A stretch of 64,000 nucleotides of DNA from Prostheceraeus crozeri (GCA_907163375.1 CAJQUW010010335.1:124001-188000), one strand, 5' to 3'; positions 1-11,306 are shown, counted from the stretch's first letter. Notes: generated from the letters alone by a model not told the origin. Made by a program: numbers and translations.

Positions 1-849
1 GTGGAACCAAAGGAGCGAAAAGAACTAATCAGAACAAATCGATTCAATATCTTGCTGACCAGAGGTGTCAGTGAGATTGGTCGAAAGTATTGGGCAGATG
101 GGTTTCTTCGTTTAGGGACGGGAATGACATCCGATAATTTCCACAGTGTAGGGAAGCGTCTTGACAAAACAGAAGTTTTGAAAATGTGATAAATAGGAGC
201 CGATAAACAGAACGCTCCTTCACGCAGCAAACGCGCCGGCACACCATCACTTCCGCAAGATTTATTTAACTGGGAAAGAGAGAGGTAGACATCATGAGCA
301 GTATAGTCTGGATCCCATTCTTCATCTTCAAAGTCTAGCAGAACGTCATCATCCTGTCCGTTGAAATTATTGTGAAATTCTGCCTGTATAGTTGTCAGCA
401 ATTTCTTCTGTAAAGGACTTCATTGTTACAATTTTTACTGTAAAGGATAACACTGTTATGGTCCGATGATCCCAAGGGTGGGCCGATGACTGCTTCTCCG
501 ACATAATGGTCACATATTTCGCAATTTATCCAAATTTGGTCCTATATTGAGACACATCGTGTAGGAGATTTCACACAGTTATGAAATGAAAACTGCTGTT
601 CAAACATAGAAGAATCAAAATTGTTAAATTCTCCACATACCATAACTTTTAGGTCAGGTAGAGAGGACAATTCATTATCGGACGAAGTGATCAGAAAGAC
701 TGTTCAATTCCGCAGTTCTCAAGTTCGGAGGAACATAAATACAAATCAAGAGTAACTTCAAGCACGGGATTCTCAAAATAATAGAGAGATTATTTTATTA
801 TTAATCATATGCTATTATTATTGTAACTAGTTTTAATATAATCGTCAAC
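1..849. other. Left edge, no recognised gene
   Basis: No family could be recognised. An open frame of 62 codons on the + strand runs in from the window edge to 189 and could be the end of an exon, but its sequence matches nothing I know and codon evidence is weak. The rest (190-849) is AT-rich and full of stops on both strands. Confidence 0.3.
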
Positions 850-1152
850 ATGGTCTTTCTGCGTGTGAACGGCCCTCGGGTCGCTTATATCCCGTCTGAC
901 ATCAATCCTGCGGATGATCCTTCGCGCGGCAGGCCTTTCCTCCCTCTTAGGTCGGATCTTGCCTTGTGCATGTGTAATTACGCTGGCAAGTTCCCTGTGT
1001 CCAAATCCGCCTGGGACGACATCCGTGCCGACTGCAAACAGCGTGTTTGGTGGTCCAAGAATTGTCCCCCAAAAGGTCATCCAAACTTATCACTTCTCTA
1101 CCACCGCAACACAGCTTCTTCACGCACACCGCCTCTTCTTCCAGAAGTGTAA
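850..1152 (+). pseudogene. Retroelement RNase H tail fragment (LTR/DIRS kin), fossil
   Basis: The 100-residue frame contains YIPSDINPADDPSRG near residues 14-28. This fits the end of the RNase H domain in DIRS-like and some LTR-type retroelements, where a 'NPAD.PSRG' block is common. The stretch is markedly more GC-rich than its surroundings, which suggests that it is an inserted piece. No reverse transcriptase, integrase, recombinase or terminal repeats are visible next to it, so it is a small broken fossil. Family assignment rests on this single motif; a chance resemblance cannot be excluded. Confidence 0.4.
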
Positions 1153-2030
1153 TTATCCTACTCAAGCCCGGTGTGAGAAGAATGGTATCGCGAGTATCAA
1201 TTGGTGACGTCACCAACTCTCGTTGCAGTTCGGAACTTTTCACTATGACACTCCTTGGCGTTGTTAGTGTGTCTGTCGTTTTCGTAAATGGGAATTCCCA
1301 TCCCCAACTTTATTTTCAAAGCAAATTACAAAGTTTTTACAGAAAATCGACGATGGAACACGTCGACGAATGATATATAATTATGTAATAATATATATGA
1401 TGATATAATAAATTATACAATATATTATGATAATATAATCATAATACTCATTCTATAACAAGAGTCAATAGCTGAAATCATCATGAATTTATTAAATTGC
1501 ATGCTTTGTGGTTATTCTCTTATATTCACATTACAGCGTCATGAATTGATGTAGGCCTTGAATAGGCTTACTTGAAATAATTAACTATAATAAAATGAAT
1601 GTCAAATAGAGGGGACACAACTGTCTCCACTGCTGTCAACCCTTACGTAGATTTATGCTGGCATGCACACATGTATTTATGCTTGATAATGAATTTATAA
1701 TGCATATCCAATTAATTATATTTATAGCATTAAAGTAAGTTGTACCGGTAGACTGCATGAGATTCTCTTGACATTGATATTTTTTGAAGTTCGAGTTTTA
1801 AAGTTATGGGTTTATGCATGTTTTAAGCCTTAGTTTGGGATGGGTATGTATATCCATGAATAATTGCTATGACTAGAATATAGATGGGATCCATTTAGAC
1901 CACATCAACTTCGAATTTCTATTACCTTCTTATCATGCGATTTACGCGAAAATTAATTTAGAGTGGAAGTGAGTTTTGGGTTATTAGTTTGTAGAATATA
2001 ATTACAGCTGCTAGGATACATTTTCGGTTG
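1153..2030. other. AT-rich flank, nothing recognised
   Basis: No coding frame, repeat array or RNA gene can be supported. A very AT-rich patch with repeated TATAT/ATAAT words lies at 1375-1445. Confidence 0.5.
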
Positions 2031-2036
2031 CTTTAC
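2031..2036. repeat. Target-site duplication of Polinton A, left copy
   Basis: The six bases CTTTAC sit immediately outside the first base of Polinton A and are repeated exactly at 21496-21501. Six base pairs is the length that Polinton/Maverick integrases generate. Confidence 0.9.
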
Positions 2037-3052
2037 AGTAGTAATCCCATCCCAGGCGCAAGTGCAAAATGAGGAGCAATGAGTCATCATGCTGACTCAG
2101 CCCCCCTGGAAGGGAGTTCGCCAAGGATGTGATGGAAAGATGGGCCCGGGAGGAGAAAACTGTTCCCTACCCCCCCTCTGGAAGGAAGGAGTTTTCCAGC
2201 AAGGGATGGGAAGGAAGGTGATAGGAATGTGGGAGGGATAGAGTGAGAAAAGGGTGGGTGTTGGTGGTTTTGGGATGAGAAAGGCTGGAAATCGTCATGA
2301 AGGAGGGTTCGGATGGGAAATTGGAGTTTAGATTTGGAATCTGCGTGAAATTTTGGGTGGGGAAGGAGGGCAGGAGGAGTTTTCCTGAGAGGCAAGGGGT
2401 GGAACGTCAGAGTTGGAAAAGGCAGGTTTTGGATGTTTTGGGATGAGAAAAGTCGTTTTTCGACATGAAGGAGTGCTCGGATGGGAAAACGGAGTGCAAA
2501 TTCGGACGTTTTGGCCAATGTTGGGTCTAGGAACTTCTTTCCAGTTCAATCGGAGAGAAAAAGTTCTTACCCCCCCCCTGTCAGACTTCCATTTTTGGTA
2601 TTAGAGATCGTAGAAAGTCGTGCAATAGCTCATTTGAAAGCTAAGAGTGAGAAAAATGCAGTGAAAAGCTCAGGGTTTAGAGGTTTTCCTGGGTTTAGAG
2701 AGGAAAATGGCAGGAAAACGTCAGAGTTGGAAAAGGGTGGGTTTTGGATGTTTTGGGATGAGAAAAGTCGTTTTTCGACATGAAGGAGTGCTCGGATGGG
2801 AAAACGGAGTGCAAATTCGGACGTTGGGTCTAGGAACTTCTTTCCAGTTCAATCGGAGAGAAAAAGTTCTGATCCCCCCTCGGCAGCGATCTTCCAACTT
2901 TGGTTGTAGGGATCGTAGAAAGTCGTGCAATAGCTCGTTTGAAAGCTGAGAGTGAGACAAATTCAGTGGAAAACACGGTTTGTTTCCAACTGCCTTCGTT
3001 TAGATGTGAGACGGCATTGAAAATTTTGGACATTGGCGAAAAAACGACAGTT
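2037..3052 (+). repeat. Left terminal inverted repeat of Polinton A
   Basis: The segment is repeated in reverse complement at 20652-21495 (outer part) and about 12365-12421 (inner part, beyond the P insertion). It contains an internal direct duplication of about 300 bp: the block at about 2405-2700 (GGTTTTGGATGTTTTGGGAT, then the C-run) is repeated at about 2700-2950. C/G runs of 7-9 bases occur in each block. Apparent open frames here are by-products of this repeat and are not shared as proteins with anything I recognise. Confidence 0.85.
2080..2099. promoter_or_regulatory. Palindromic AP-1 site pair in left TIR
   Basis: TGAGTCA and TGACTCA are separated by six bases, 43 bp from the element end. 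Both are perfect AP-1/TRE heptamers. The arrangement is preserved in the right TIR at 21432-21451. That this pair binds a host bZIP factor is inference from the motif only. Confidence 0.55.
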
Positions 3053-3189
3053 AGAATTTTTACGAAAATCGCTCTACTTGTAAATTTTGTCTGGTGTTGA
3101 ATAAACTTACAGTGGAACAGGATTGCTATTTCTCTTTTATTCATAGTGGAAGTCATTGAAGCAATGTGAAATCTATAGTCGCAACGTTT

Positions 3190-3612
3190 ATGATGGCGCA
3201 TCGTACCTTAAGTAACCACATGTGTCATTTGACACTTGATCAACAAGGATTCGATGGATTTTTACAAGATTGGAAACTTACATTTAAAATGAAGATGAAT
3301 GATATGGAAGTAGTGCTAACTGAAAGCCTTCCTCTCTTCAAAAGATTAATGGAGAGTTTACAACCTCAAGATGTAAAGGGTAGACTCGTTCCTTATATAG
3401 AGTTGAAAGATTTGCAAAAACCACTTCGTTTTGAATCTTATTGCACAGAATGGATTACTGTTAGTGATCAATTTTATGGTCATCATATGGAGAAAATTAT
3501 GGAGAGAATAGAAGAGACGATGGCAGGAAATGCGTACGTTGTTAAACATATCATGATTCAACTGAGTGTGTTTACATCCACGACTTTGTTTGATGGTCGA
3601 AACATTGTGTAG
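3190..3612 (+). CDS. Unknown Polinton A protein, paralogue of the 8.9-kb frame
   Basis: This 140-residue frame is taken from the ATG at 3190; the frame stays open upstream to a GTG at 3166. It starts just inside the left TIR. No known domain is recognised. Its second half (…LRFESYCTEWIT…QFYGHHMEKIMERI…) lines up with the protein at 8879-9295 (…FQFRSYGQEYVT…EFYTRHLRKIISRK…): the shared pattern is F-x-SY-xx-E-x-x-T, FY-x-x-H-xx-KI-xx-R. The two are therefore likely ancient duplicates of one element-encoded gene. A mostly helical, soluble protein is suggested by composition; there is no signal peptide or membrane segment. Function unknown. Confidence 0.5.
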   Translation: MMAHRTLSNHMCHLTLDQQGFDGFLQDWKLTFKMKMNDMEVVLTESLPLFKRLMESLQPQDVKGRLVPYIELKDLQKPLRFESYCTEWITVSDQFYGHHMEKIMERIEETMAGNAYVVKHIMIQLSVFTSTTLFDGRNIV

Positions 3613-3661
3613 ATGCAATAAAGTTTTCTTTTCACTGAGTATTTTGTAATGGTGTATAGAG

Positions 3662-3905
3662 CAACATGAGTCATTGCACTTTGTTAGATAAATGAATGCG
3701 TCTTTGATCGAGAAAAGGGGCGTGACACAACATGAGTCATTGCGCTTTGTGCATTACTATCGGGCTCTTTGTTAGATAAATGAATGCGTCTTTGTTCAAG
3801 AAAAGGGGCGTGTCACAACATGAGTCATTGCGCTTTGTGCATTACTATCAGGCTCTTTGTTAGATAAATGAATGCATCTTTGTTCGCTAGAAGGGGTGTG
3901 TCACT
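3662..3905 (+). repeat. Three tandem enhancer-like repeats
   Basis: Three head-to-tail copies (about 66, 90 and 87 bp) share CAACATGAGTCATTGC…TTTGTTAGATAAATGAATGC…AAGGGGYGTGTCA. Each copy carries an AP-1 heptamer TGAGTCA. The first copy lacks the middle 'TGCATTACTATCRGGCTC' block. The array ends about 35 bp before a TATA box, so it looks like an upstream activating region for the + strand gene that follows. Confidence 0.65.
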
Positions 3906-3937
3906 AAAGTCTTTGTGAGGACTAGAACGACTTTGTG

Positions 3938-3945
3938 TATAAATA
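3938..3945 (+). promoter_or_regulatory. TATA box of the 4.1-kb gene
   Basis: TATAAATA is followed by AGG and lies downstream of the AP-1-bearing tandem repeats. A start site would be expected near 3968-3975. The first ATG of the next open frame is at 4081. This is a textbook metazoan core promoter arrangement; transcription itself is inferred. Confidence 0.6.
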
Positions 3946-4080
3946 GGAAAGGTTTCCACCCACGCAGTCAAAAGTTCACGTGTGATAACTCTTTGTCACG
4001 CAACAAAGACAGGGAAAACGTGAAAAGGGAAACGCATGTGATTGGAGCTAGGTCTGGTTATAAAACGGACGACTGAGCTC

Positions 4081-4673
4081 ATGGCAATCATTTCCGTCCT
4101 TACGCTAACCATGCAGTTGCTCGAAGCCATCAACTCCTCTGCTCTCGCACTGGGTACACTGAACTCCCTTACTTTAGCATCGGGTAAAAATGCTTTCAAT
4201 CAAAAGATAACTCATCATGGAGAAGCCGTGACCATAAAAACTCCAAGTCATCGGATAGATTATCTAAAGGCTATGTCAACAAAGTATGGACTGGCCGTTG
4301 GTGTGCCGTTAGACTATTGGACACGGTTACCATTACTCTTGAAACATTCCTGAAAGAAAATCTCACCATTTCCAAAGAAATGTTTCGACACAATGGGAAG
4401 CGGCCACAAGTTCCCATCATGGAAAGACGGTACATGTATGTTCATATGGATAGACACTGTCTCATCATCCATGAAAAGGAGGGCAGCGAATTCGACTTAC
4501 TCAATTGCAAACCACTCCCCATTCTGGGAAAAGGATTCTACTCCTTCGAAATTAAAATTCAAACCATCTACATGGGTCCGCGCAGGGACGGAAGGTCGCT
4601 TACGTTGAATCCCCATCTTGTCTCCATAACCTTTAAAAGTGATGTCCATGTTGATGATGATAAACTACAGTAA
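4081..4673 (+). CDS. Unknown Polinton A gene, broken
   Basis: Two overlapping open stretches lie behind the TATA promoter. The first begins MAIISVLTLTMQLLEAINSS and is rich in Leu, Ser and Ala. The second contains YSFEIKIQTIYMGPRRDG and LNPHLVSITFKSD, an alternating pattern suggesting beta strands. It converges on the end of the PolB gene at about 4690. A capsid-type or surface protein is possible from position and beta-rich character, but I do not recognise the family and do not assign a function. Broken about once. Confidence 0.4.
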
Positions 4674-4689
4674 CACTCTCCACACACTG

Positions 4690-6773
4690 AGAACGCACCA
4701 TCGGTCTTTATGAGACCACGGCCTAACGGCCACCGTTTGACAACATGTTCAACATTGACTACATGTTCGTTGACAAATTTTAAGCCTCCCCTAATACCAC
4801 GTTCAAATAACGTGTAAATTTCTGCATCTTGCAGTAAATGAATGCTCTCTTTCGTCATCCTGAAGGCTGACTGATATGACAGACCCGGCAGACTAACAAA
4901 ATGGTCGGGTCTAAAGCGTCCTGTTCTAATGTGACTTTCCTAAAAGTCTGAAACACGTCAGCCAACAGATAGACGTCTAATTTTAAGTAGGCAAGCATGT
5001 AGTCACCAAAAGTGCGACACCTAAATTCTAACCATGCTTGCTCTGCACGCCTTTAATCATCCAGCGAACAGTCCTCACCCGTCAAATCATTTTTAAATTT
5101 ATCGATGGACGGAAGGGATGTCTCCTTCAATGTATCCATTGAACTAAAATAACTATAAGGAAACACCCCTTTCCGTCGCATGAGACTGTCACTTATGTTG
5201 GGATAGTCTTTCTTTAAATGTTGAGTGAGGGGAAGTGTTTCTAAATTATTAGCCAACGCGGCTAAGGAAGAAGACATAAATTGAAAACTGTCTAGAAACC
5301 TCATGTCATAGAAGACAGGCTTCCCCTCCTTCGTCTTATCGACTTGGACTTTAGCAGTGTTGCACATAAATTTTTCCTTACTTTGTGCAATCACTGTGGA
5401 TGACCAGGATTTCATTTCACCGAATCCATGGCGAATGATAATGTGAGCATCATAACATTTAAAGTTATGGAAGATGACGGGGAGCGTTCGCCGTTTGAGC
5501 CTAAGTTTCATATTACATCTACTGCATAAGGCAGACCTTAATTGACCACTGAGATGGCAATGGTCCCTCACTTTCTTATGTTGCTGATCATCAAAGGATG
5601 AACAGCAGCGGGGACATTCCGTGGTCCTATCAAACTTGACTTTATCGGCTTCTGTGAAGCACATGGGTTTCCTAGTCAGCTCCGTTTCATACCGTTGATG
5701 AAAACAGGCTTTCCTATCTAAAACGTTGAAAAAGTTTTCAACACACTCCTCGCCTTGCCACACATGCATCTTATTTTGGTTCCTATAATATGGATGCCAA
5801 ACTTCATAGCAGGCAATGGCTGCTGGCTCATGACTTAGGTCTTCTTGTTCAATGTAACATTCAATGTCCGCATAGATGGTACATATGGGACTGAGCTCAT
5901 TGCCGTTTTCCTCATACCTATAAAATTTATCTTTGGGCATGACTTCCATTTGAAGTTTACCCTGAGAGCACCACTCGTAATGCTCTTCAAAAATGGTTTT
6001 GACCTAAAGCGCCGTGTGCAGCGATCACAGTAGAAGAAATTGTTCCTATATGCAGTTTGATGATGGTATAACTTCGAAATTTTAGGAATGCCACAATAAT
6101 GCCACTCTGGGTGGTTGTCGCTATAGACTAGGAGGAGATTGACAACCCGGTCGAAGTTACTTTGGCGATTATTATACCTAACGCCCTTCAGACCTTTTCC
6201 CCAGAGATGGACGACAATCTTAATGTTATTGAGTTTTTCAAATTGGGCGATGCCTTTAAAATCTAATGTGTTGACATCTAACCCGTCAAACTTAAGCTCA
6301 TCCTCCCATTCGCAATACTTGGTGACTCTTTGGCGATTCCTATCTATATCATTATAGTGAAGAATGGAGAGGACGGGATACTTGAAACACCGGTACTGAC
6401 ACTCTCCATTGATGACAGCCTTTTTGTCAGCCAGTGCTTTGGGGAGGATGAAACAACCACTCCCTTGCAAATTTTCTAAAAGATTGATTTTAATGTGTAC
6501 TTTCTCTATCCCATCAAACACCAGACCGCTGTCTCTTTCATTAAATTTATTTAAGTTGCTGACGAGATAGGTCGCATGTCTCTCTATCCACTCGTTTACA
6601 TCACCTATGAGATCAGCAGCCCAGGAGGCTATCCTAATGGTCACAGTGGACTCTACTTCTCCCGTGCTACTGTCTACCTTATTGAAACGAGCAGTGAGAT
6701 AGAACATGCCTTTGAGTAAAAATCTATCTAAGCTCGTCAACATTTGATGAATCAAGCCTATATTATTCATCAA
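4690..6773 (-). CDS. Protein-primed DNA polymerase B (pPolB), partial fossil
   Basis: The region encodes the N-terminal and exonuclease part of a Polinton/adintovirus family B DNA polymerase. Seen in order: the N-terminal region with GSGCFILPKALADKKAVIN and CFKYPVLSILHYND, equivalent to the family's 'cFlWsvlaaLhp' block; a C2H2-like finger (FYCDRCTRRFRSK); the exonuclease acidic motif YADIECYIE; the Cys/His cluster with KVRDHCHLSGQLRSALCSRCN and FHNFKCYDAHI; and the downstream block YMLAYLKLDVYLLADVFQTF and FERGIRGG. The C-terminal palm with the DTDS motif is not recognised. The family replicates DNA from a protein primer at the element's ends. Broken, with at least two breaks. Confidence 0.8.
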
Positions 6774-6788
6774 GACAGGATGAATATC

Positions 6789-8200
6789 TTATACAGCGTC
6801 AGAGCCTTCTAACTCATAGTCGCGAACGAGCATCTCAAGGGAAAACTTGCTCAGCCTTAGAGTGACGTTGTTGTCAGTGGAAAGCTCAGTGGGATGAGTG
6901 TGACAGAGTGTGTGCGAAGAAAGAACAAACTCTGTAGGAAAGGTCTTCTGACACGAAGAACAGGAAAAGCCGACGTGCGATGAAGGATGCTTCCTACCTG
7001 TTGTTGTCGGTCGTTGCCTCACACTGCCACAGGAACCGCCTTCGATGTGGACTCGCAAGTTGGTGCTGTTGTAGAACGTGCGTCCACAACCTTGACACTT
7101 GGGTCGTTGAGGGATCGGTCGGCGTGCCTTCTGCAGATCTCCTTTCACTTTTGGGCAGCGAGAATGACGGTGCCGTCGAAGGCAGATTTGCCTCGCGAAG
7201 ACTTGCCCACAGTCTGTACAGCTGAGTTGTCGAGGCATATGTCCTGCTCTCTCCCTGACACCTTCCTCCTCGATTGCGATCTCCCTCTCCTCTCCCACTA
7301 TCTCCAACTCCTCCTGCTCCAACAGTCTCTCCACCGACTGAACGGAGAGGAGAGGGAGTTCGGCCGCTGCAGGTGGTGGTGACGAAGCTGGGATGATGAT
7401 GGGACGGGAGGGAACGTCGCCGTCCAGGAGGTAGGCAGCCAGATCTGTTAAGAAAAAGAGAAAAGAGATTAGTAACATGATCATAATTTCAAGTTTGAAG
7501 TCTTATCCCCCTTTTCCCAAATACGGATACTTACCATCTAAGGACTGCAACTCCGGCAACACCGATGGACGCGGAGGAGGTAGGAAAGGGACACGAACCG
7601 AAGGTGGAAGACTCCTGGGCTTCGGTGTCGGAGGGACGTGGTGACGAGGTGCAGGGACTGGCGCAGGGAGCGGAGCAGGCGGTGGAGGTGGGGCAATGAT
7701 GATGCCCGAGAGAGGGGTCGCACCTTGGGCGCAGGTAGACGGGTGGGAAGGTAGGGCCGGAAATTCGGCTTCGAATCTCCTCCTCGCGGCTTCTTCCCAC
7801 TTTTTTTATCTTGGCCATATCTGTAGAGAGAAAAGAGAGATTAGATAATGAGACAAGGATGATGCAGAGGATCTGAAACAGTCTAAATATGAAATGTTAA
7901 AGATACTTACACTTGCCAAGCCGCTCATAGGCTTCCCCGATTGCTCCTTGGGGGACGGGTTTCACATTACGAATACATTCATGCACTGAAAAAGAATGGC
8001 AGCAAAGATAAGCAGAGCTAAAATTTGGATTCGGTTTAAGCATGAACAAAATAAGGGAGGGACTCTTGATTTTGATGAGGATGTCTACCCTAATGATGCT
8101 AGTAATAGAGTCAACCTTGATACAAATACTTACATTGCTCGATGGTAGCCTTTTCCATCTCGACAGCAATGCGGTAGTTCTCAATTTTCGTAAACTCCAT
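6789..8200 (-). CDS. Proline-rich C2H2 zinc-finger gene of Polinton A, spliced, broken
   Basis: The last exon (6789-7444) encodes three C2H2 fingers (LSCTDCGQVFARQICLRRHRH; PKCQGCGRTFYNSTNLRVH; FSCSSCQKTFPTEFVLSSH) behind a Glu-rich stretch (EQEELEIVGEEREIAIEEE). Three upstream blocks have good GT-AG borders: about 7535-7820 (very Pro-rich near its end), 7911-7985 and 8134-8200 with an ATG at 8200. The gene lies directly upstream of pPolB on the same strand. Fingers suggest DNA or RNA binding; the family is not recognised. It might be a captured host gene, but being inside the TIRs and head-to-tail with PolB it more likely belongs to the element. At least one break. Confidence 0.55.
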
Positions 8201-8653
8201 GTCGGACAGTTAGTAGGTAATGAATTGTAAGACTTCAATCACTGAAAAGGAAAGATGAGAATCGTTTCATTTGCCTAGTCAACGTTTATCATGGGAACAA
8301 TCATTGAAGTGACATCTAATGAATTGCATTTCCCTCTACTCCATATCATAAAGACTAAGCTTTGTCGAATGGCTGAAGTACTCTGACCTGGCGAGAGAAA
8401 GCGTCACGTTGAGTATGAAGTCGAACGCCCAACATGAGCAACGGCTCAAAGGTTTCGGTCTAACAAACGACGAACAACCCGTGCAACGCAATCCCTCTAC
8501 GGCAGTACCCGCCGTCCCGAAGGAACGCTCGAGCAAGGGAGGTATTACAGCGATGATATGTTTTATGAGCAGAAGTGAATCTCTTGATAGCAAGAGACTA
8601 TTCAACTTGATAGCAAGTCAAAACAACCTGATGGCAGGAGCTCACCGACACTC

Positions 8654-8745
8654 ACCTTGTGAAAGATAAATGTGAAGAGCAGAGCTGGTGCACTGCCTTT
8701 TAAAAGATTTTCCTAAGCGGTGAATGGATGAGACCTGTCATCCAA
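8654..8745 (-). promoter_or_regulatory. Minus-strand promoter and first splice donor
   Basis: Read on the minus strand, an ATTGG (inverted CCAAT) at about 8740-8744 precedes a TATA-like CTTTTAAAAGG at about 8696-8706. About 45 bp further down is CACAAG/GTGAGT, a strong splice donor at 8655. This would give a short untranslated first exon to the zinc-finger/PolB transcript, whose first coding block starts at 8200. Confidence 0.45.
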
Positions 8746-8878
8746 TCACAGACGAGCTAGAGTTCCCGATGTGCGCACGCACATTTGTAACGCGTTCTTG
8801 AAATCGTGTTAGCCAAAAATGTTGTTTAGCAATAGACTCACACATGGTGCCTTAAGTCAATACATTGAAACATGATGA

Positions 8879-9295
8879 TTGCACGATTCGTTGTCATCAC
8901 GAGAGCTTCGGAGGCTTAATACAAGATTACATCCTGAGTTTCAAAGGGAGGAGACAGAATTGGAAGCGTGTTTAGGCTACACACGAGAAATATTTACGGA
9001 GTTGATATCTTATTTCAAAGACAGTCTCATCAAGGCTCACATAATTGCGCATGTCAATTACACTCATTTTTCACAAGGTGAAGTAGCGGAAAGTGTTGAC
9101 TTTCAATTTCGTTCCTATGGACAAGAATATGTTACTGATGCTTCTGAGTTTTATACACGACATCTGCGGAAGATTATTTCTCGGAAGGACAACTTTCATG
9201 GTTACGGCGATCATTTGCTTCTGAATAAAATAAACCATATTGTCATTGCTATAAGTAAAGTGGGTTTCAATGATGTGAAATCAAAGACCAAATAA
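8879..9295 (+). CDS. Unknown Polinton A protein, paralogue of the 3.2-kb frame
   Basis: This frame of 138 residues opens at a TTG and has no in-frame ATG near its start, so translation may begin on a spliced upstream exon or the start is lost. It is charged and mostly helical. Its C-terminal half shares the F-x-SY-x-x-E-x-x-T … FY-x-x-H-x-x-KI-x-x-R pattern with the protein at 3190-3612 (for example FRSYGQEYVTDASEFYTRH here). No known domain or membrane segment is seen. It is divergently oriented from the zinc-finger/PolB unit. Confidence 0.5.
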   Translation: MHDSLSSRELRRLNTRLHPEFQREETELEACLGYTREIFTELISYFKDSLIKAHIIAHVNYTHFSQGEVAESVDFQFRSYGQEYVTDASEFYTRHLRKIISRKDNFHGYGDHLLLNKINHIVIAISKVGFNDVKSKTK

Positions 9296-10155
9296 AGTAT
9301 TTTTTCATTACGAGTTTTTGCTAACTATACTTTAGAGGTAATGAGTCTCTACAGATACCATGCAGTTGATTTCCATAAACGGTAAACTTATTACCCTTCG
9401 TGGTAGTATTATTCATCAATGGTTTATCATGTTGAGTTCAATCTTCGAAATAACTATATCTGGAACATCACATGTCTCCCTATATTTTTCTGCTGATTTT
9501 ACTAACTTACTTTTTCTTCAATACTTGTATAGCAATCGACTGCGATACAGTAAAGTAACGTTCAGAGCTTGTTCACTACTGAAGAGAGAAGTCTGATGTG
9601 TTGCATGTGGTGCAAGGGTGGCCTCCCGTTTAATTCCATTCATCATTTCGTCTCCGTGATAGAGACAGTTCTTATAAGAACTCGTGGTTCATTCTCATAA
9701 CGTATGCAATGGAGAGTTTATAAGGTAATCTTTGACAGATGGCTAAATGTCGCCCTGGCGCGAATGCATACTACGTTGAGACAGAGGCAACCACTTGCAA
9801 ACATGACGCAGAGAGGTTTAACAAGATTGACCATTGCCGAATGTCCCATGCGGTATACATTGCTACGGGTTTCATCGCCATCCTTAACAGGAACGCCCGT
9901 CGAAAGGAAGTATTACACCGAACTTCATATGCAATGTTAAAGTTGACTGATAGCAGATTCAATTTAATGATAGATTCAGTCAGACCGAAGCCTGTCCAGG
10001 GCAAACCGCGAGGAGGCACTATCATGTCTTGCCCCATGGTGGCCCTTATGAGGACCGTTGGTTCGTTCTCGTGACTGGAGGCAGGGGAAAGATCTGCAAT
10101 GAAAATGACATGTGTTAGAATAGGATATACTATCTCAATTGCTTCACTTACCGAG
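9296..10155. other. Polinton A interior, only weak frames
   Basis: Small + strand frames exist at 9360-9596 and 9739-10074 (the latter with several Cys and Arg residues), and a minus frame overlaps it at 9771-10163. None matches a family and I cannot choose between strands. Confidence 0.3.
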
Positions 10156-11306
10156 TTAGTCATCTTTAGGAAGTTTAGTGCGCTTCCTAACGGAAAAGGC
10201 AGTCAAATGGCCACGCATTTGGAGAGTAGCATGGAGGCACTTCTTTTGGGGATGACCATTGTAGCATTGAATTGTTTTATCCAAATTTTGGTTCACCATT
10301 ACACGGCCGGCCAGATGGTTGTCCTGAATGGGGATGTGGAACTCAAACATTCTATCAGCATTCAGCAGATTCCACTCATTCCTCATACTCTCCAACTTCT
10401 CAATCGCCTGCATCTCATCACCCCGCCTAGCCACATTCCTCTCCAACTCAACATTCCTTGCCCTCAATATAGTCATCTCCTTCATCATCTCCTCAAACTT
10501 CGCCTCTGTCTCTCTCATTCTGCTCTCTGCAGCACTCGCCCTCTTCTCTCGCTCATCATTCTTCTCTTCCAACACTCGCGTCTTCTTCTTCAACTCCGCT
10601 ACAACACCCCTCATTCAAATATTCTCATCCGCCACCTCCTTACACCTCACATCCTTCATTTTCAACTCATCGAACTCGCTCAATACTCGATCATTCACAT
10701 TCTTCAAACTCTCATACTTATTCACTAACAAAGTATATGCCGTTTGCTGCGACACATGCTTCTTTTCAATATCCTCAAACCACCTCGCCGACTGCATACG
10801 TATCCCACCACCCTTACTTTTGGGGAAGATGATCTCAGCGGGGTGTCCTCGGCAACGATGTTGGACACCTCCGAGGAAGAAGAGCTCAACTTCCTCACAC
10901 GCTTCCTCACACGCTCCCTATCTAAATCCACATCATCCTCATCATCACTCTCAAGCACCCTCTTCCGCCACACCTCAGCTTCCAACCCAGCAACAGCATT
11001 CTCCACCTCAGCTTGCTCGCCACCAACAGCATTCCCCACCTCAGCTTGCACTCCACCATTCTTTGCCTTCAACTCTCGCTCCCTCTCATCAACAATCAAC
11101 TTGGTGAATCGACGGTTATTCACCAAACCTCCAACACAATCACCATGCTTTTGGTAAAACACCGTCTCCTCCTCATCTCCCTTCAACACCCTACACTTCA
11201 CACACGCAATCCTACTCAGGACAAGAATGTGGCCATCGCCCTCCTTCTTGACATGCTTTTTGACACACAATTTGACGTGGAATCTACGATTATTGTCGTT
11301 TCCCAT
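10156..11306 (-). CDS. Coiled-coil protein of Polinton A, broken
   Basis: The N-terminal part starts at 11306 with MGNDNNRRFHVKLCVKKH and contains a Cys-rich block (ACVKCRVL…HGDC) that could bind zinc. It continues with an acidic and Arg-rich segment (LESDDEDDVDLDRERVRKRV) and a Ser run. Downstream, on the same strand, is a long heptad-like coiled coil (ELKKKTRVLEEKNDEREKRA … FEEMMKEMTILRARNVELER). The two parts are adjacent and probably belong to one gene. A structural or nuclear DNA-associated role would fit, but the family is not recognised. Broken about twice. Confidence 0.5.

Noticed and set aside
2087-2960. Several overlapping open frames of 60-143 codons in the Polinton A TIRs
   Set aside because: They recur in the other TIR only because the DNA is repeated; composition is driven by C/G runs and no protein family is recognisable.
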